Translations under genes and position numbers: made by a program
Shown here: positions 45,903-56,369 of the stretch, piece by piece
Numbering within the stretch: the first letter of the stretch is position 1
Layout: each line of letters starts with the position of its first letter
Assembly (NCBI GenBank): GCA_958510875.1
Contig: OY294067.1
Span: 236,696,361-236,760,360 of the forward strand
Direction: 5' to 3'
Length of the DNA stretch: 64,000 nucleotides
From: Endomychus coccineus
Taxonomy: Eukaryota > Arthropoda > Insecta > Coleoptera > Endomychidae
Notes under the pieces: generated by a model
The model's database searches: none
Seen by the model: only the letters and a program-made list of their open reading frames with translations
Told to the model about the DNA's origin: nothing

Positions 45903-48311
45903 ATGGAAGGAACAACCACCTATCCTAAAGTTTTGAAGGAATACGGAAAGTTAATGAAGATACTAGCAAGAGAGAAGAATCGTAGAATATTTCTGGTAAG
46001 ATGTAGGAATTTGCAAGTTTATCCAAATTTCATAATATCTAAATCAAAGGATAATATGTTTAGCAAGGTGCTAAATAAGAAGGCGTACGCAAAATTATTA
46101 AATTCTTTTCATAAAAACTGTTTGAACCTGTGCATTAAAGAAGCATGTGCAATTGTAGCTGAGGTTGAAAACAAAATCAAACTGGTTAAACAAACCTGTC
46201 ATCAAAATTTTGATAGCAACTTTATATCGCAATTTTTTCAAATTCAGCATAACAATTTCGAAAAAAATTTCAACAAAATCAAAGCCATTCAATCTAAAAA
46301 GATAAATAATTTAATGAAAGACGTAACATATGAAAAAAAGAATATCAATGAACAATGGTTGAAAAATCTAACTGACATAAAAATTCCGGATGAGGTGCAG
46401 CACACGTTAAGTTTAGGTCCGAAATTTGCATTGCCTAATAACAATAATAAACTGCCTATCGATAATATTATTGCAAATTTAGAATGCGGAATTAGGAATA
46501 AAAATGTAGAAGAGAAAAACGAAATTAGAAACAAAGTTTGTAACATCTTGACAAACAAAAAGAACAAACAGAAGGCAGAAGTTGGGATTGCAAAGAATCG
46601 TTTTAACTATCATACAAAAATAACAAAAGATTTCTTAGATGCTAACCCTCAAATATTAGTTTTGAACGCGGATAAATGTAATAAAACCGTCATAATGCAT
46701 AGAAATGACTATGAAAACAAAATAGGAAACCTTTTAAATGATGAAACAACTTATAAAAAATTAAAATCTGATCCTACTTTATCAGTACAAAACAACATGA
46801 ATAAATTGATAAATAAATGGCATAAGAATAAGATAATCCCTATTGAATTAAAAAATAAATTAATTTGCCATAATGGGCTTGCACCTTATATCTATGGGCT
46901 TCCCAAACTGCATAAAAATGATATACCTCTAAGACCCATTGTTAGTAATATTGGAGCGCCCACTTACAATTTATCAAAATTTCTATCAAAATCTATCAAT
47001 AATATAATAGGAAAAAATGAATTCTATGTAAAAGATTCATGGCACTTTAATGAATTTATAAAAAATCAATCCGTACCCGTAAACCATCAACTGATTTCCT
47101 TGGACGTTGTTTCTTTATTTACAAATATACCTGTTGTTTTGGCATTGAATAGCATCAAAAAACGTTGGGCAGAGATTAAAAACCACACACCTCTAGATCA
47201 ATCGGAATTTATAAATGCTGTAAAATTTTGTTTAGAGTGCACATACTTTCAGTATGGTGAGCAATTTTTTGGACAAATATTCGGCACAGCAATGGGATCT
47301 CCTATTTCAGCTACCATTGCTAACCTCGTTATGGAGTGCCTAGAGGAATCTGTTATGAGTTCATTAGATTTTCGGCCTGTATTCTTTAAACGGTATGTAG
47401 ACGATTGCCTTATGTGTGTTCCCAACGATAAAATTCAATATGTAATTGATAAATTTAACAATTTTCACTGTAAACTTCAATTCACTTGTGAAATAGAATT
47501 AAACAATAACATAAATTTCCTAGATATGAACATTAGGCATGATGCTGATGGAAGAATAAAAACCTCTTGGTTTACTAAAGAAGTATGGTCTCAACGTTAT
47601 CTTCACTTCAATTCCGTTGCACCAGCTTGTTATAAAAAAAGTGTCATAAACAGCCTTACAGATCGCGCGATAAAATTGTCCCACGCAGATGAACGCCCCA
47701 AAAATTTAAAAATTGTTCGTACTACACTAGAATTGAATGGCTACCCAAAAACTTTTTTCAATCCTATCATTAAAGAAAGAATAAACAAAATCTATAATGG
47801 TTCGTCTAATAAAAATAACATAAAAGGTAATACAGACAATTTTATAACTCTACCTTACATTCCGGAGACCTCAGAGAAAATCAAAAAATGTTTGAAAAAG
47901 TATGATATAAATGTTGCGCATAAACCTACTAACTGTGTTGGGAAATATTTCTCAAATCTAAAACCGTTAATACCCAAAGATAAACAAACCCACACAGTGT
48001 ATAAATTGAATTGTTTAGATTGTGATGGAACCTATACTGGAATCTCTAAACAATATTTACAAAAAAGAATGTACGGCCATAAATATAGCACAAGAAATAA
48101 CAACTTAGAAAATTCCACCGCCCTTGCTAAGCATTGCTTTGATTATAACCATCAATTTGATTACAAAAATGTTAACATCTTAACTAAGGAAACTAATTAT
48201 TATAAAAGATCTATCCTGGAGATGATTCACATAAAACGGGACCCCAAATCTGTAAATCATAGGGTAGACACACAAAATCTAAGTCATATTTATACTAATT
48301 TGATTAAATAA
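45903..48311 (+). CDS. Penelope-like reverse transcriptase / GIY-YIG endonuclease, intact
   Basis: The 802-residue frame has no internal stop. The N-terminal ~300 residues are Lys/Asn-rich and lack a clear motif. The RT core follows: APYIYGLPKLHK and LRPIVSN (about 325-350), LDVVSLFTNIPV (about 399), GTAMGSPISATIANL (about 460), the catalytic YVDDC (about 497) and NFLDMNI (about 537). The C-terminus holds a GIY-YIG nuclease: VYKLNCLDCDGTYTGIS (about 698-715), then KHCFDYNHQ and the Glu of LEMIHI (about 770). It would nick target DNA and copy its own RNA there. The start ATG at 45903 directly follows the 5' repeats. The length fits complete PLE proteins. Confidence 0.95.
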   Translation: MEGTTTYPKVLKEYGKLMKILAREKNRRIFLVRCRNLQVYPNFIISKSKDNMFSKVLNKKAYAKLLNSFHKNCLNLCIKEACAIVAEVENKIKLVKQTCHQNFDSNFISQFFQIQHNNFEKNFNKIKAIQSKKINNLMKDVTYEKKNINEQWLKNLTDIKIPDEVQHTLSLGPKFALPNNNNKLPIDNIIANLECGIRNKNVEEKNEIRNKVCNILTNKKNKQKAEVGIAKNRFNYHTKITKDFLDANPQILVLNADKCNKTVIMHRNDYENKIGNLLNDETTYKKLKSDPTLSVQNNMNKLINKWHKNKIIPIELKNKLICHNGLAPYIYGLPKLHKNDIPLRPIVSNIGAPTYNLSKFLSKSINNIIGKNEFYVKDSWHFNEFIKNQSVPVNHQLISLDVVSLFTNIPVVLALNSIKKRWAEIKNHTPLDQSEFINAVKFCLECTYFQYGEQFFGQIFGTAMGSPISATIANLVMECLEESVMSSLDFRPVFFKRYVDDCLMCVPNDKIQYVIDKFNNFHCKLQFTCEIELNNNINFLDMNIRHDADGRIKTSWFTKEVWSQRYLHFNSVAPACYKKSVINSLTDRAIKLSHADERPKNLKIVRTTLELNGYPKTFFNPIIKERINKIYNGSSNKNNIKGNTDNFITLPYIPETSEKIKKCLKKYDINVAHKPTNCVGKYFSNLKPLIPKDKQTHTVYKLNCLDCDGTYTGISKQYLQKRMYGHKYSTRNNNLENSTALAKHCFDYNHQFDYKNVNILTKETNYYKRSILEMIHIKRDPKSVNHRVDTQNLSHIYTNLIK

Positions 48312-48715
48312 TCTCTTGCAAATTCTTACATACGTCTTTATAAGTGTAGAAAATGTTTTTAGGAAGAATTCGTAATTGTTATTTCCCAGTACAGGCCTGA
48401 AACCGTTCTTAAGGGCCTTGTCATAAATCCTACACATCTGGTTTCGAAAGTAGATACTTGACAAATAACTTCGTTCTTCTCATTTGTTGTGAGAATACCA
48501 ATCAATATGCACTCATATATTTTAATAATATTACTGAATAGCGGATTCTTACTACAAAAAAATTATTTTTATACATTAATTCTGACGATACAATTCGATT
48601 ATTCGTGGTTCTGTTCGTTTCGACGGCGTGGGCTCTTTTAATTGAAGTTTAATTGTGCGATTTGGACGCTTGTGCTATAATTAGTTTTAATAAACCCCCT
48701 TTTTAGACATAGTAA

Positions 48716-48757
48716 GTCTTCTGATGATGGTCGTGAGACCGAAACGTACGTAAAGAC
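48716..48757 (+). ncRNA. Hammerhead ribozyme motif in the Penelope pseudo-LTR
   Basis: The order is GTCTT (stem I, 48716-48720), CTGATGA (48721-48727), GGTC-GTGA-GACC (stem II hairpin), GAAA (48741-48744), CGTACG (tiny stem III), TA (cleavage dinucleotide), then AAGAC (48753-48757). AAGAC pairs exactly with GTCTT. This is the type I hammerhead layout reported for Penelope-like elements. Predicted cut is after 48752. One extra U sits before stem II, so efficiency is uncertain. Confidence 0.75.
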
Positions 48758-48764
48758 GAATAGT

Positions 48765-48839
48765 TGAAACAAAGTGTTATTGTGACCTATTTCCCGAGAA
48801 TTTTTATATATAATTCATACTGGGTCAAGAATCTTATTA
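48765..48839 (+). repeat. 3' direct pseudo-LTR copy
   Basis: Matches 45799-45873 almost exactly; marks the 3' end of the Penelope element. Confidence 0.9.
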
Positions 48840-48841
48840 AT

Positions 48842-49090
48842 ACTGTAAATAAGAAACAATCATCCTAATCAACTTAAAATTCTGTTAAAAGAACTGAAGA
48901 CCTTTCAGCTACCAATTATCCATCATCAGAGTAAACTAAATTAAAAAACAAAATGTGCCTGTTTATATACTATTTGTAATTAATAGGGTGTATAAGGGAT
49001 AACCCTCAGCTGTAGATAAATCTGAATTCATTAAATATAGATTTCTATCCACATAGCATTCTGAACAAGACTAGAGGGTCCGCTCTATAG
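48842..49090 (-). mobile_element. Fragment of the second Penelope lineage
   Basis: Blocks such as GTTAAAAGAACTGAAGACCT, CAAAATGTGCCTGT and CCCTCAGCTG parallel 30950-31090 in the same order. It sits directly against the full-length Penelope, which therefore inserted next to or into an older PLE. Confidence 0.72.
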
Positions 49091-49123
49091 TGTACAGTGT
49101 AGTTCATATTATACCATTGAGTT

Positions 49124-49180
49124 TTACTACAATAAGCCAACTAGCTGTGTTGGTTCCAACATCTTCAAACCGCAAGAAAA
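49124..49180 (+). pseudogene. Short PLE coding remnant
   Basis: The reading YYNKPTSCVGSNIFKPQ resembles KPTNCVGKYFSNLKP of the intact Penelope ORF (about residue 677). It is only a few dozen bases long. Confidence 0.45.
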
Positions 49181-49522
49181 GGGTGCAGGGTCGGCTTTAG
49201 AATGTATCTACAAATTGTTTTATTTCAATTTTGAATTAAAAAGGCATTTAACACTGAAGGAAAATAATGATCAAAAGAAAATAATATTTTATGTTATTAC
49301 CAAAGATATAATAGGTAAAATAAAAATGAATGTGGGTACATGAAGAAGTTCTAGAATAATCAATTTAACAATTTAATACTATTTTACATTTAGTTCTGTC
49401 ACTATCACTATTATATTCATTAAAACCTAAACTTATTAAGGGTTGAACATTAGTAATCATACACGTATAAGAGTTTTACACCTTACACTTTTTTCCAACT
49501 GTCTAAAATTTTAGTTACTATA
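49181..49522. other. No feature recognised
   Basis: AT-rich spacer up to the next foldback. Confidence 0.5.
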
Positions 49523-49524
49523 TA

Positions 49525-50858
49525 CAGGGTGTTTCAGAAAGACTTTCCGTAAATGCAGAGGACGGTAGATTTTGCAAAAATAATCAGATTTGTCATATAA
49601 ACTATGGTCCTATCTTCTTTCGTTTCGGAGATACAGGTCGTTGAATTTAATTTTTTTTAACGAAATTTTGCTGTAGCTCCTGTGCAGTTGAAATCTGGTA
49701 CTCGGAGAGTTTCAGAGGACGCCGAATAAGATGGTTTAGTTAGTTTCAGATTTTATGCGGTAAAGGGCGCTGTGTGCGCGACTTTTCGGCGTTTCTTTTA
49801 GTCTTAACTTTTTTGAGAATAATTTTTTTGTTTTCTTTGCACATTTTCTGGTTTACAATTTTATTTCAAACAAATAAAGTTCTCTTGTTGAGGTTCTCAA
49901 AATCTCACCGTTTTCGAGAAAAACGCGTTTAAATGAACATACGCGATTTAGGTAGTACGTAAATTTGCTAATGAGTTTTTGTTATGTTCATTTAAACCCA
50001 TTTCTCCGGTGATTCTGGCATTAAGGTATATCTTTGTTAACATCATTAGAAAGATTAGACAATTTTACATCATTTTGGTTCAAAGCTCATTGATATACCG
50101 ACCTTGAAAAGAGTGGGGGAAGCTATTGAAACTGTAATAATTTTAATCGATGTAGTTTCTAAACGACTCATTCGATTTTAGTAAACTTTAGTTTGTATAG
50201 AAGAGAAGGTACGTACTTTCAATTGTTGTATGTATTGGTTTACGATAGTTCCTAATAAAATTGCTAGAGGGCGTAATTTGTAATAATAACAATTTTATTG
50301 ATTTTATCCCAAAAAAAAACTGAAAACCGCAGATCAATATCTTTTTTTGTTTCAAAGTTCGAGAAGAACGCGTTTAAATGAACATACGCGATTTCGGTAG
50401 TAAGTAAATTTGTTAACGAGTTTTTGTTATTTTCATTTAAACGCGTTTTTCTCGAAAACGGGCAAATTTCGAGACCCTCAACAAGAGTACATTATTGGTT
50501 TGAAATAAAATTGTAAACCAGAAAAATCTGCAAAGAAAACAAAAAAATTATTCTCAAAAAAGTTGAAACTAAAAGAATCGCCGAAAGGTCCCGCGCCCAG
50601 CGCCCTCTACCGCATAATATAAAACTAGCTGAATCGTCCTATTAAGCGTCTTCTGAAATCCCCGAGTACCAGATTTAAACGAAATATCTGTAACTGCACA
50701 GGAGCTACAGCAAAATTTTTTGTTAAAAAAAATTAAATTCAACGCGCTGTATCTCCGAAACGAAAAAAGATAGGATCATAGTTTATATGAAAAATCTGAT
50801 TATTTTTGTGAAATCTACCGCCCCCTGCATTTACGGGAGGTCTTTCTGAAACACCCTG
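49525..50858. mobile_element. CAGGGTG-type foldback MITE, copy 1
   Basis: Begins CAGGGTGTTTCAGAAAGAC and ends inversely in CACCCTG. TA flanks both sides (49523-49524, 50859-50860). Arms of roughly 400-500 bp pair with some mismatches. The arms share phrases such as TTTCGTTTCGGAGATACAGG and AACGCGTTTAAATGAACATA. There is no transposase. It belongs to the same family as 57408-58473. Confidence 0.9.
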
Positions 50859-50867
50859 TATATTTTT

Positions 50868-51160
50868 TCTTAATTCCACTACAAATATATTTAATGTGGG
50901 GAAAATATTATACCTTCTAATATTTGATTTGTCTTCGTGCCATATTAGTTCGATCGTATTGAATACATAATTGTAGGGGGAAAGACTATGATAACTAGCA
51001 TTGTCCTTTACAATTATGCTATTTTTGGGTATATTTTGAAGAAAACGATGTTCCAACAAATCTTCATAAATTTTTGCGTCAGTTTTTTGGTGGTAATCTA
51101 GAGAGGAATCTGTTGTATTCAGCCGAATGAACAGATACTTCGGAACAAATCCATTTTCTT
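50868..51160 (-). pseudogene. IS630-type transposase, C-terminal piece
   Basis: The minus strand reads SSLDYHQKTDAKIYEDLLEH, then IPKNSIIVKDNASYHS (second Asp) and VFNTIELIWHEDKSNIRR (the Glu region). This is a DDE transposase of IS630/Tc1 type. The spacer between the second Asp and the Glu is too short, so part is deleted. Its N-terminal part lies further right (52590-52915), separated by a Jockey fragment and a foldback. It ends abruptly at the foldback MITE. Confidence 0.75.
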
Positions 51161-51189
51161 TTTTTTTATAATGTTGTTAATACGTTGAT

Positions 51190-51700
51190 TACCTATAATG
51201 TTCAAAGAATATCGTGTGAGCCAGTGGTGGAATGTTGGGAGAGAAGTTGGGGGTTATGGGCATAGGGGAAGACCTCTCTAGGTAAAGATTTTCACAACTT
51301 CGCTGTTCGATAGAAAAATGATGTCTGGTAGGAAGAAGTTCGGCAATGAAGGGGTGAATAGTTTCAGCTCGTCTAGTCCGCCTGTATGAAATCTCGGTGG
51401 AACAACAGACGAGATTCTTGGTGAACACCGACCGTGTAAATATATATAGGAAAGGGAGAGATCTCCCAGTTTTCTACGATGCTCTAGAGAGGTCAATGAA
51501 CTCGTGTGACATCATCAATCAAACAAATAGCTCTCTTCTGCATAGAATCCAAGATCTTCAACTCAAGTTTGGAGCCGAACTCCAAACATCTGAACAGTAC
51601 TCCAGGACAGGTCGAATCTGTGCTTTGTAGATTATGAAGAGCTGCTGGGATGTAAATTAGCTCTTGGCACCGAATAGAAAACCATGTTTTTGAGAAGCAG
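51190..51700 (-). pseudogene. Jockey-like RT C-terminal fragment
   Basis: Minus-strand frames give SLEHRRKLGDLSLSYIYLHG, then RCSPRISSVVPPRF and HHFSIEQRSCENLYLERSS. This is the third copy of the family seen at 7140 and 20526. It is inserted within the broken IS630-type transposase region. Confidence 0.8.
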
Positions 51701-51864
51701 TTTTCGCAATGGTCCTCACATGATCGTCCTATGAGAGGATGCTGTTGGTGGTGATCCTGAGCATGGATATGTATTACTGTTATTCTTTTGCCTTTATTTG
51801 AAAGATCTTCGGTTTGGCATTTTTTTGAAAAATCATTCCATCCTGTTTTCGTAGTGTCATCTTA

Positions 51865-52579
51865 GTCCAGGCTATGAACCGGAAAATAAAAAAAAAACAT
51901 GTAAGTTCGAATCAAAAATTTTTTTTTGCATTAGTTTCAGGAGGTTCTCAGGATCATTCATACACCTTAAAACCTCTTGGGAACCCCAACCCAACCCATT
52001 GGGGGCTAAAATGAACCGAAATCCCGAAGTCTTGAAGGTTTTTTTGGTCGCTGAATACGATTCCAAAGCCAGATTTACTCGAATATCATCGTAGGGGTGG
52101 GAAATTTTAAAAATGGCTAATTTGACACGCTTCTAAATTTTTATTATTTTTGCATTTTAAAATTACTTCGGAGTAAGTCTGGCTTCGGAATCGTATTCAG
52201 CGACCCAAAAAATCCTCTTGGTGAATTCGAAATGCCAAAAATACGTAAATTGCAAAATAACATATAGAGGTGTAAAATTGGCCAATTTTATCGATTTTAC
52301 CACCCCTACGATGGATTGCAAGTGAATGTGGCTACGGATTCGTGATCAGCGATCCAAAAAACTCCCTAGGTGCACTAGAATGCCAAAATATCTTTTTTTG
52401 TAGAAAATACAATTCAAGAATTGGAGATTTCGGGCCATTTTCGCCCCCAATGGGCTGGGGTTGGAGTTCCCAAGAGGTTTTAAGGTGTATGGATGATCTT
52501 GAGAACCTCCTGAAGCTAATGCAAAAAAAAAATTACATGTTTTTTTTATTATAGCTAAAATCCCGGTTAACAGCCTGAA
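51865..52579. mobile_element. Foldback element, 715 bp
   Basis: The ends pair as GTCCAGGCT and AGCCTGAAC. Arms of about 250 bp pair well (for example CCTCTTGGGAACCCCAACCC). The box GGTCGCTGAATACGATTCC occurs at 52046-52064. Inverse forms lie at 52187-52206 and 52336-52355, so three boxes sit in one element. No ORF of meaning. Confidence 0.82.
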
Positions 52580-52584
52580 CTATT

Positions 52585-52915
52585 TATATCAAACCATATC
52601 AAGACAGATAATTAGACGATTTTCTGCCCTATATTGTTCAATAGTCATCAAATATTCATGACGCCATTCCCGTAAACTTTAAGATTCCATTAGGGTTTTT
52701 CTTTTATCAATCGTGTGGTATTCAAGACCCATTCTAAGCAAATTTCTCCTTAGACTTGGAGAAACGCGACAAGAAATATTTGTTTCGTCATTGGTCGGCC
52801 TATTTTTTAGCGAGTGTAGGTACAGATTGTTCTTCATACATTTTATAAATTGTCCTTAATAAATCCTCAACATTCTCGTCAGTACTCCTGAATGTGCCAG
52901 TCATTTTGCTTTTTT
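52585..52915 (-). pseudogene. IS630-type transposase, N-terminal piece
   Basis: In several frames the minus strand reads MTGTFRSTDENVEDLLRTIY, then RVSPSLRRNLLRMGLEYHT, then REWRHEYLMTIEQYRAENR and LIICLDMV. The last is the YLDETW-like first catalytic Asp region, here degraded. It joins functionally to 50868-51160. The two pieces were separated by later insertions. Confidence 0.68.
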
Positions 52916-53205
52916 TGTAAGAATAATAGACTTTAATACTATATTCTTTACCAAAGATAAAGCAGACGTTTCGGCTCAAGCATCACTTGAATTAAAATCT
53001 TTGCCAAAGATTGAAATACATTATTACACAATTATTTGTTTAGCATCGGTAGATAAATGCTTTCTTCTAAAAGTGACACTACATAATGCCCCACTATCAG
53101 CACAAACCCGAGGACTAAGACTAGTACAACAAAAATCACTCGCCGGAAAACCAATAAGTACTAAAAAAAAATGTCAACTTCATATTTATATGATTAGGTA
53201 TTATA

Positions 53206-54905
53206 CAGGATGTTCCATCTCAGACGTGCCACCCCGAATATTTCTTATCCCATAGTGAGTGGGAAAATCTCCCGAAACACGTCGAATGATTTTGTTTGGG
53301 GGACATCTTTTGACGTATATTTGAGGCTTGAACGAGCAACCCCCTAATAGGGGGCGCTTCAACCCCTCAAAATTGAATAGGGGAGAGGGGTTGAGTGATA
53401 CGTCATTTGAAAGGTTTGGAAGCTTCTTTACAACGGTGTTTTAAAAACGTAAATTTGATGAACCGTTTTCGCCAAAAATTAATTTTGTTGCTCGAATGCG
53501 CCACCTTGAATATTTTGGTTATTTGTACAATGTACAAGCTCATTTTTATTGAGCCTTTTTTACAAACTTAAACAATCTTCAAAAAATCACATTCTCAAAA
53601 AAATTGAATTGTGGTGTCATGCTTACAACGAAAAAAATTAAATCTGCGTGTTTAAATCAAATGTTCAAATTGTCCTCCATTGACTTCCATACAATAATAC
53701 AATCTTGACTGAAAACCGTCTCTAACATGGTTCAGCATAATTGGAGTTATTTGACGACACTCATTTACAATTCGTTGGCGTAGTTCGTCCAAATTTTCAG
53801 GCTGAGTCACAAAAATCTTGAACTTAAGATGTCCCCACAAGAAGAAGTTCAGAGGGTTCAGGTCAGGAGATCGGGCAGGCCACTCCATAGGATCTCTTCT
53901 TCCAATCCAACGACCGGGATATTGCAAATTGAGGTATTGGCAAACTGGTGCGGCGTAGTGAGGAGGAGCTCCGTCTTGTTGGAAATGCAATTGTTGTTCA
54001 AGTAGTCGAGGATCGTTTTCTAATTGTTCAGTTATTAACGGATCAATCGTATTTTCCGACATTTCAAGATAAATTTCGCCATTTAAATTACAGGAATAAA
54101 CAGAGGTCCAATTAGTTGGTCTTCCAAAATTCCTACCCTAACGTTTAGCTTCTCCCGATGTTGAGTGTGAGCTTCTCGAAATTTTTTTTTTTGTTTTTTT
54201 TTTAAGTTGAATTATGATTAATTGAAGAACCGCTAATATTATTAACAATTCTTCAATCAATCATAATTCAATTGGTTTGGCATTGACCAGGTCATTTGCC
54301 ACGTAGTTTTGAAATTAATATATACCTCTTCTACGGGCCATCGGAGCTTCTCGAAATACATGAGGATTTGTATCGCTCCAAATTCTACAGTTATGCCCAA
54401 ACACCTTATAAGAACAAAAAATGAAGGCAACATAAGAAAATGTTTTGCTGTTTTTTTATTTATTAATTTGAGAGAATGTATTATTGTATGGAAGTTAATG
54501 GAGGACAATTTGAACATTTGATTTAAACACGCAGATTTAATTTTTTCCATTGTAAGCATGACAACACAATTCAATTTTTTTACGAATGTGATTTTTTGAA
54601 GATTGTTTAAGTTTGTAAAAAAGGCTTGATAAAAATGAGCTTGTACATTGTACAAATAACCAATATATTCAAGGTGGCGCATTCGAGCAACAAATTTAAT
54701 TTTTGATGAAAACGGTCCTTCAAATTTACGTTTTTCATACACCGTTGTGAAATGGCTTCCAAGACAGGAGGTTGCTCGTTCAAGCCTCAAATATACGTCA
54801 TAAGATGTCCCCCAAACAAAATCGTTCGACGTGTTTCGGGAGATTTTTCCACTCACTATGGGATAAGAACTACACGGGGTGGCTCGTCTGAGATGGAACA
54901 CCCTG
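53206..54905 (-). mobile_element. DD41D-type transposon with arms reaching into the transposase
   Basis: Ends CAGGATGTTCCATCTCAGAC and its inverse ...ACCCTG; TA on the left flank, AA on the right. Arms of roughly 450 bp pair, and both include the last codons of the transposase (MEVNGGQFEHLI at 53652 on the minus strand and again in the right arm near 54490-54525). The 3' half of the element seems to have been copied in inverted orientation to the other end, replacing the original 5' region. A 40-bp hairpin lies at 54205-54275. Confidence 0.82.
53652..54062 (-). pseudogene. Transposase C-terminal half, catalytic Asp to Asn
   Basis: The 136-codon frame has FQQDGAPPHYA (second Asp) and ARSPDLNPLNFFLWG. 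The residue 41 positions after the second Asp is Asn where the family has Asp, so the active site is broken. The frame ends VNGGQFEHLI. The N-terminal half with the first Asp is missing, having been displaced by the inverted arm. Confidence 0.82.
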
Positions 54906-56280
54906 AATAACACGTCCGAACGGTCTATTTCTACCTACTTAAAATGATATAATTAGCGTTGCAGGTAAATAAAATTTGTAGTCCGGCTCTGCCTGAAAAG
55001 GTGGTGAATGTGGTGCCTTTTATGGCCAGATGTTTAATTAGGATTTTATTGCAGGCAAAAGGTCAACGGATTAATATGAACAACACCAAATATTTACGCC
55101 CTTCAACGCAAAGGATGGCGCTATTTCAATCATGATTTCAAATGTTTCGGTAAAAAATGCTTGAATTTTGGATATGAGGTGCAGATTAATGAAATCTTTC
55201 TGAACAATTTGGTTTTAGATCGATATCATAAATATTTCGTCTGAAATTCGTAAAATATCAAAAATCGAAAAAAAGAGAAATAAAAATACTGTCCACCGAA
55301 ACATAATATGAAAAAACATCAACTCTCCGACGTATGCTCAATTTTTCAATGTGCTTAAAAACACACTAAATGGGCCCTATCTTGGGCCCACGAACTTGAA
55401 TCGACTTCGGACTGGAGCCAAAAATCGCGTATTAATTTTTCTAACGAAAAATGGACATATTTTGGGTTAAAAAAATTTATTTATACAAAAACTCTATGAA
55501 TGTAATCCAAACTAAATTCATGCTAACCATGATCAAGGTGGTGCTGTGGGCAAGTGAGTAGAGCTTTTTATGATATGTTATGTTATTCATTAAGGAATAA
55601 AATCTTAAGGTACGCTAATTCTTAGCGATGTGGATTTATTAATAATACTTGTATTTGTTGAATCAAAGAAGAAGGAATATTACTGTGAATAATAATGAAG
55701 AATAGAACAAATTAACCCAGCTTCCTACAGTTTTGTACTTAGTTCAGAACACAGTGAAACGCGAACTCATTGCTTCATCACGACCCATCGATGACTTTAT
55801 TAGAATCCTTTCACTTCCTTGGTTTTGAAGAAATTCCGCCTGAAGACTATTTGCATTGTTTTATATTTTGAAAAATCAGAACAGTGAAATGCGTTTTAAG
55901 GAGTGTAATAATACAAAGGAACATTTATAATTTCAGATAGTTTTAATGCTATATATTTATAATAAATCGAACTAGGCTTACTGCTCTAGGGAATAATGCA
56001 ATCCCGTTGGGAAAACACTAGTATCTACAATAGCATCGAATGTCAAGTTATACAGATCAATGCTTTGTCATATAGGAGAGCTCTGATAAGTGGGCGTATT
56101 ATACGTCGGGTACGGTTGTTTGCTATATTTTTGATGCTTTAACGTAACTAGGTGTTTTAGTTGTAGTGTTACCCATGGTGCATGAAGCGTAATGATCGTT
56201 TGGCCCTGATGTGCAGAAGATCACCTTCTGAAGGACTGTAGTAAGTCTTCTATTCTACAATGTGTTAATTGTATGGTCAA
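54906..56280. other. No feature recognised
   Basis: Unremarkable AT-rich sequence with only short, motif-less ORFs. Confidence 0.5.
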
Positions 56281-56369
56281 TATGAGGCGCCGTTTGTGCC
56301 ATAATTATTACTTATTTGTATTTCAAACATCTTACAATATATATTAAATTTCACAATATATATTCTATA
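56281..56369. repeat. Remnant related to the 60.4-kb hairpin and MULE outer end
   Basis: TATGAGGCGCCGTTTGTGCC resembles 60469-60489, and AACATCTTACAATATATATT resembles the inverse of 60330-60360. It looks like the outer left side of the composite centred on the MULE. Confidence 0.45.

Larger units (their letters stand above)
45716..48839 (+). mobile_element. Full-length Penelope-like retroelement
   Basis: A single 802-codon ORF is framed by pseudo-LTR sequence. At the 5' side a minus-orientation copy (45716-45799) lies head to head with a plus copy (45799-45873). At the 3' side the plus copy recurs at 48765-48839 (AAAGTGTTATTGTGACC to CAAGAATCTTATTA). Inverted plus direct end repeats are characteristic of Penelope elements. 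The 3' copy is preceded by a hammerhead motif. The repeats look nearly identical, so the insertion seems young. A truncated relative lies at 32567-33228. Confidence 0.93.

Noticed and set aside
46098..46567. Antisense ORFs over the Penelope gene
   Set aside because: Shadows of the 802-codon ORF; hydrophobic runs come from AAA/AAT codons read backwards.
54257..54913. 218-codon minus-strand ORF
   Set aside because: It runs through the right foldback arm and reads the transposase region in the wrong frame; no domain.
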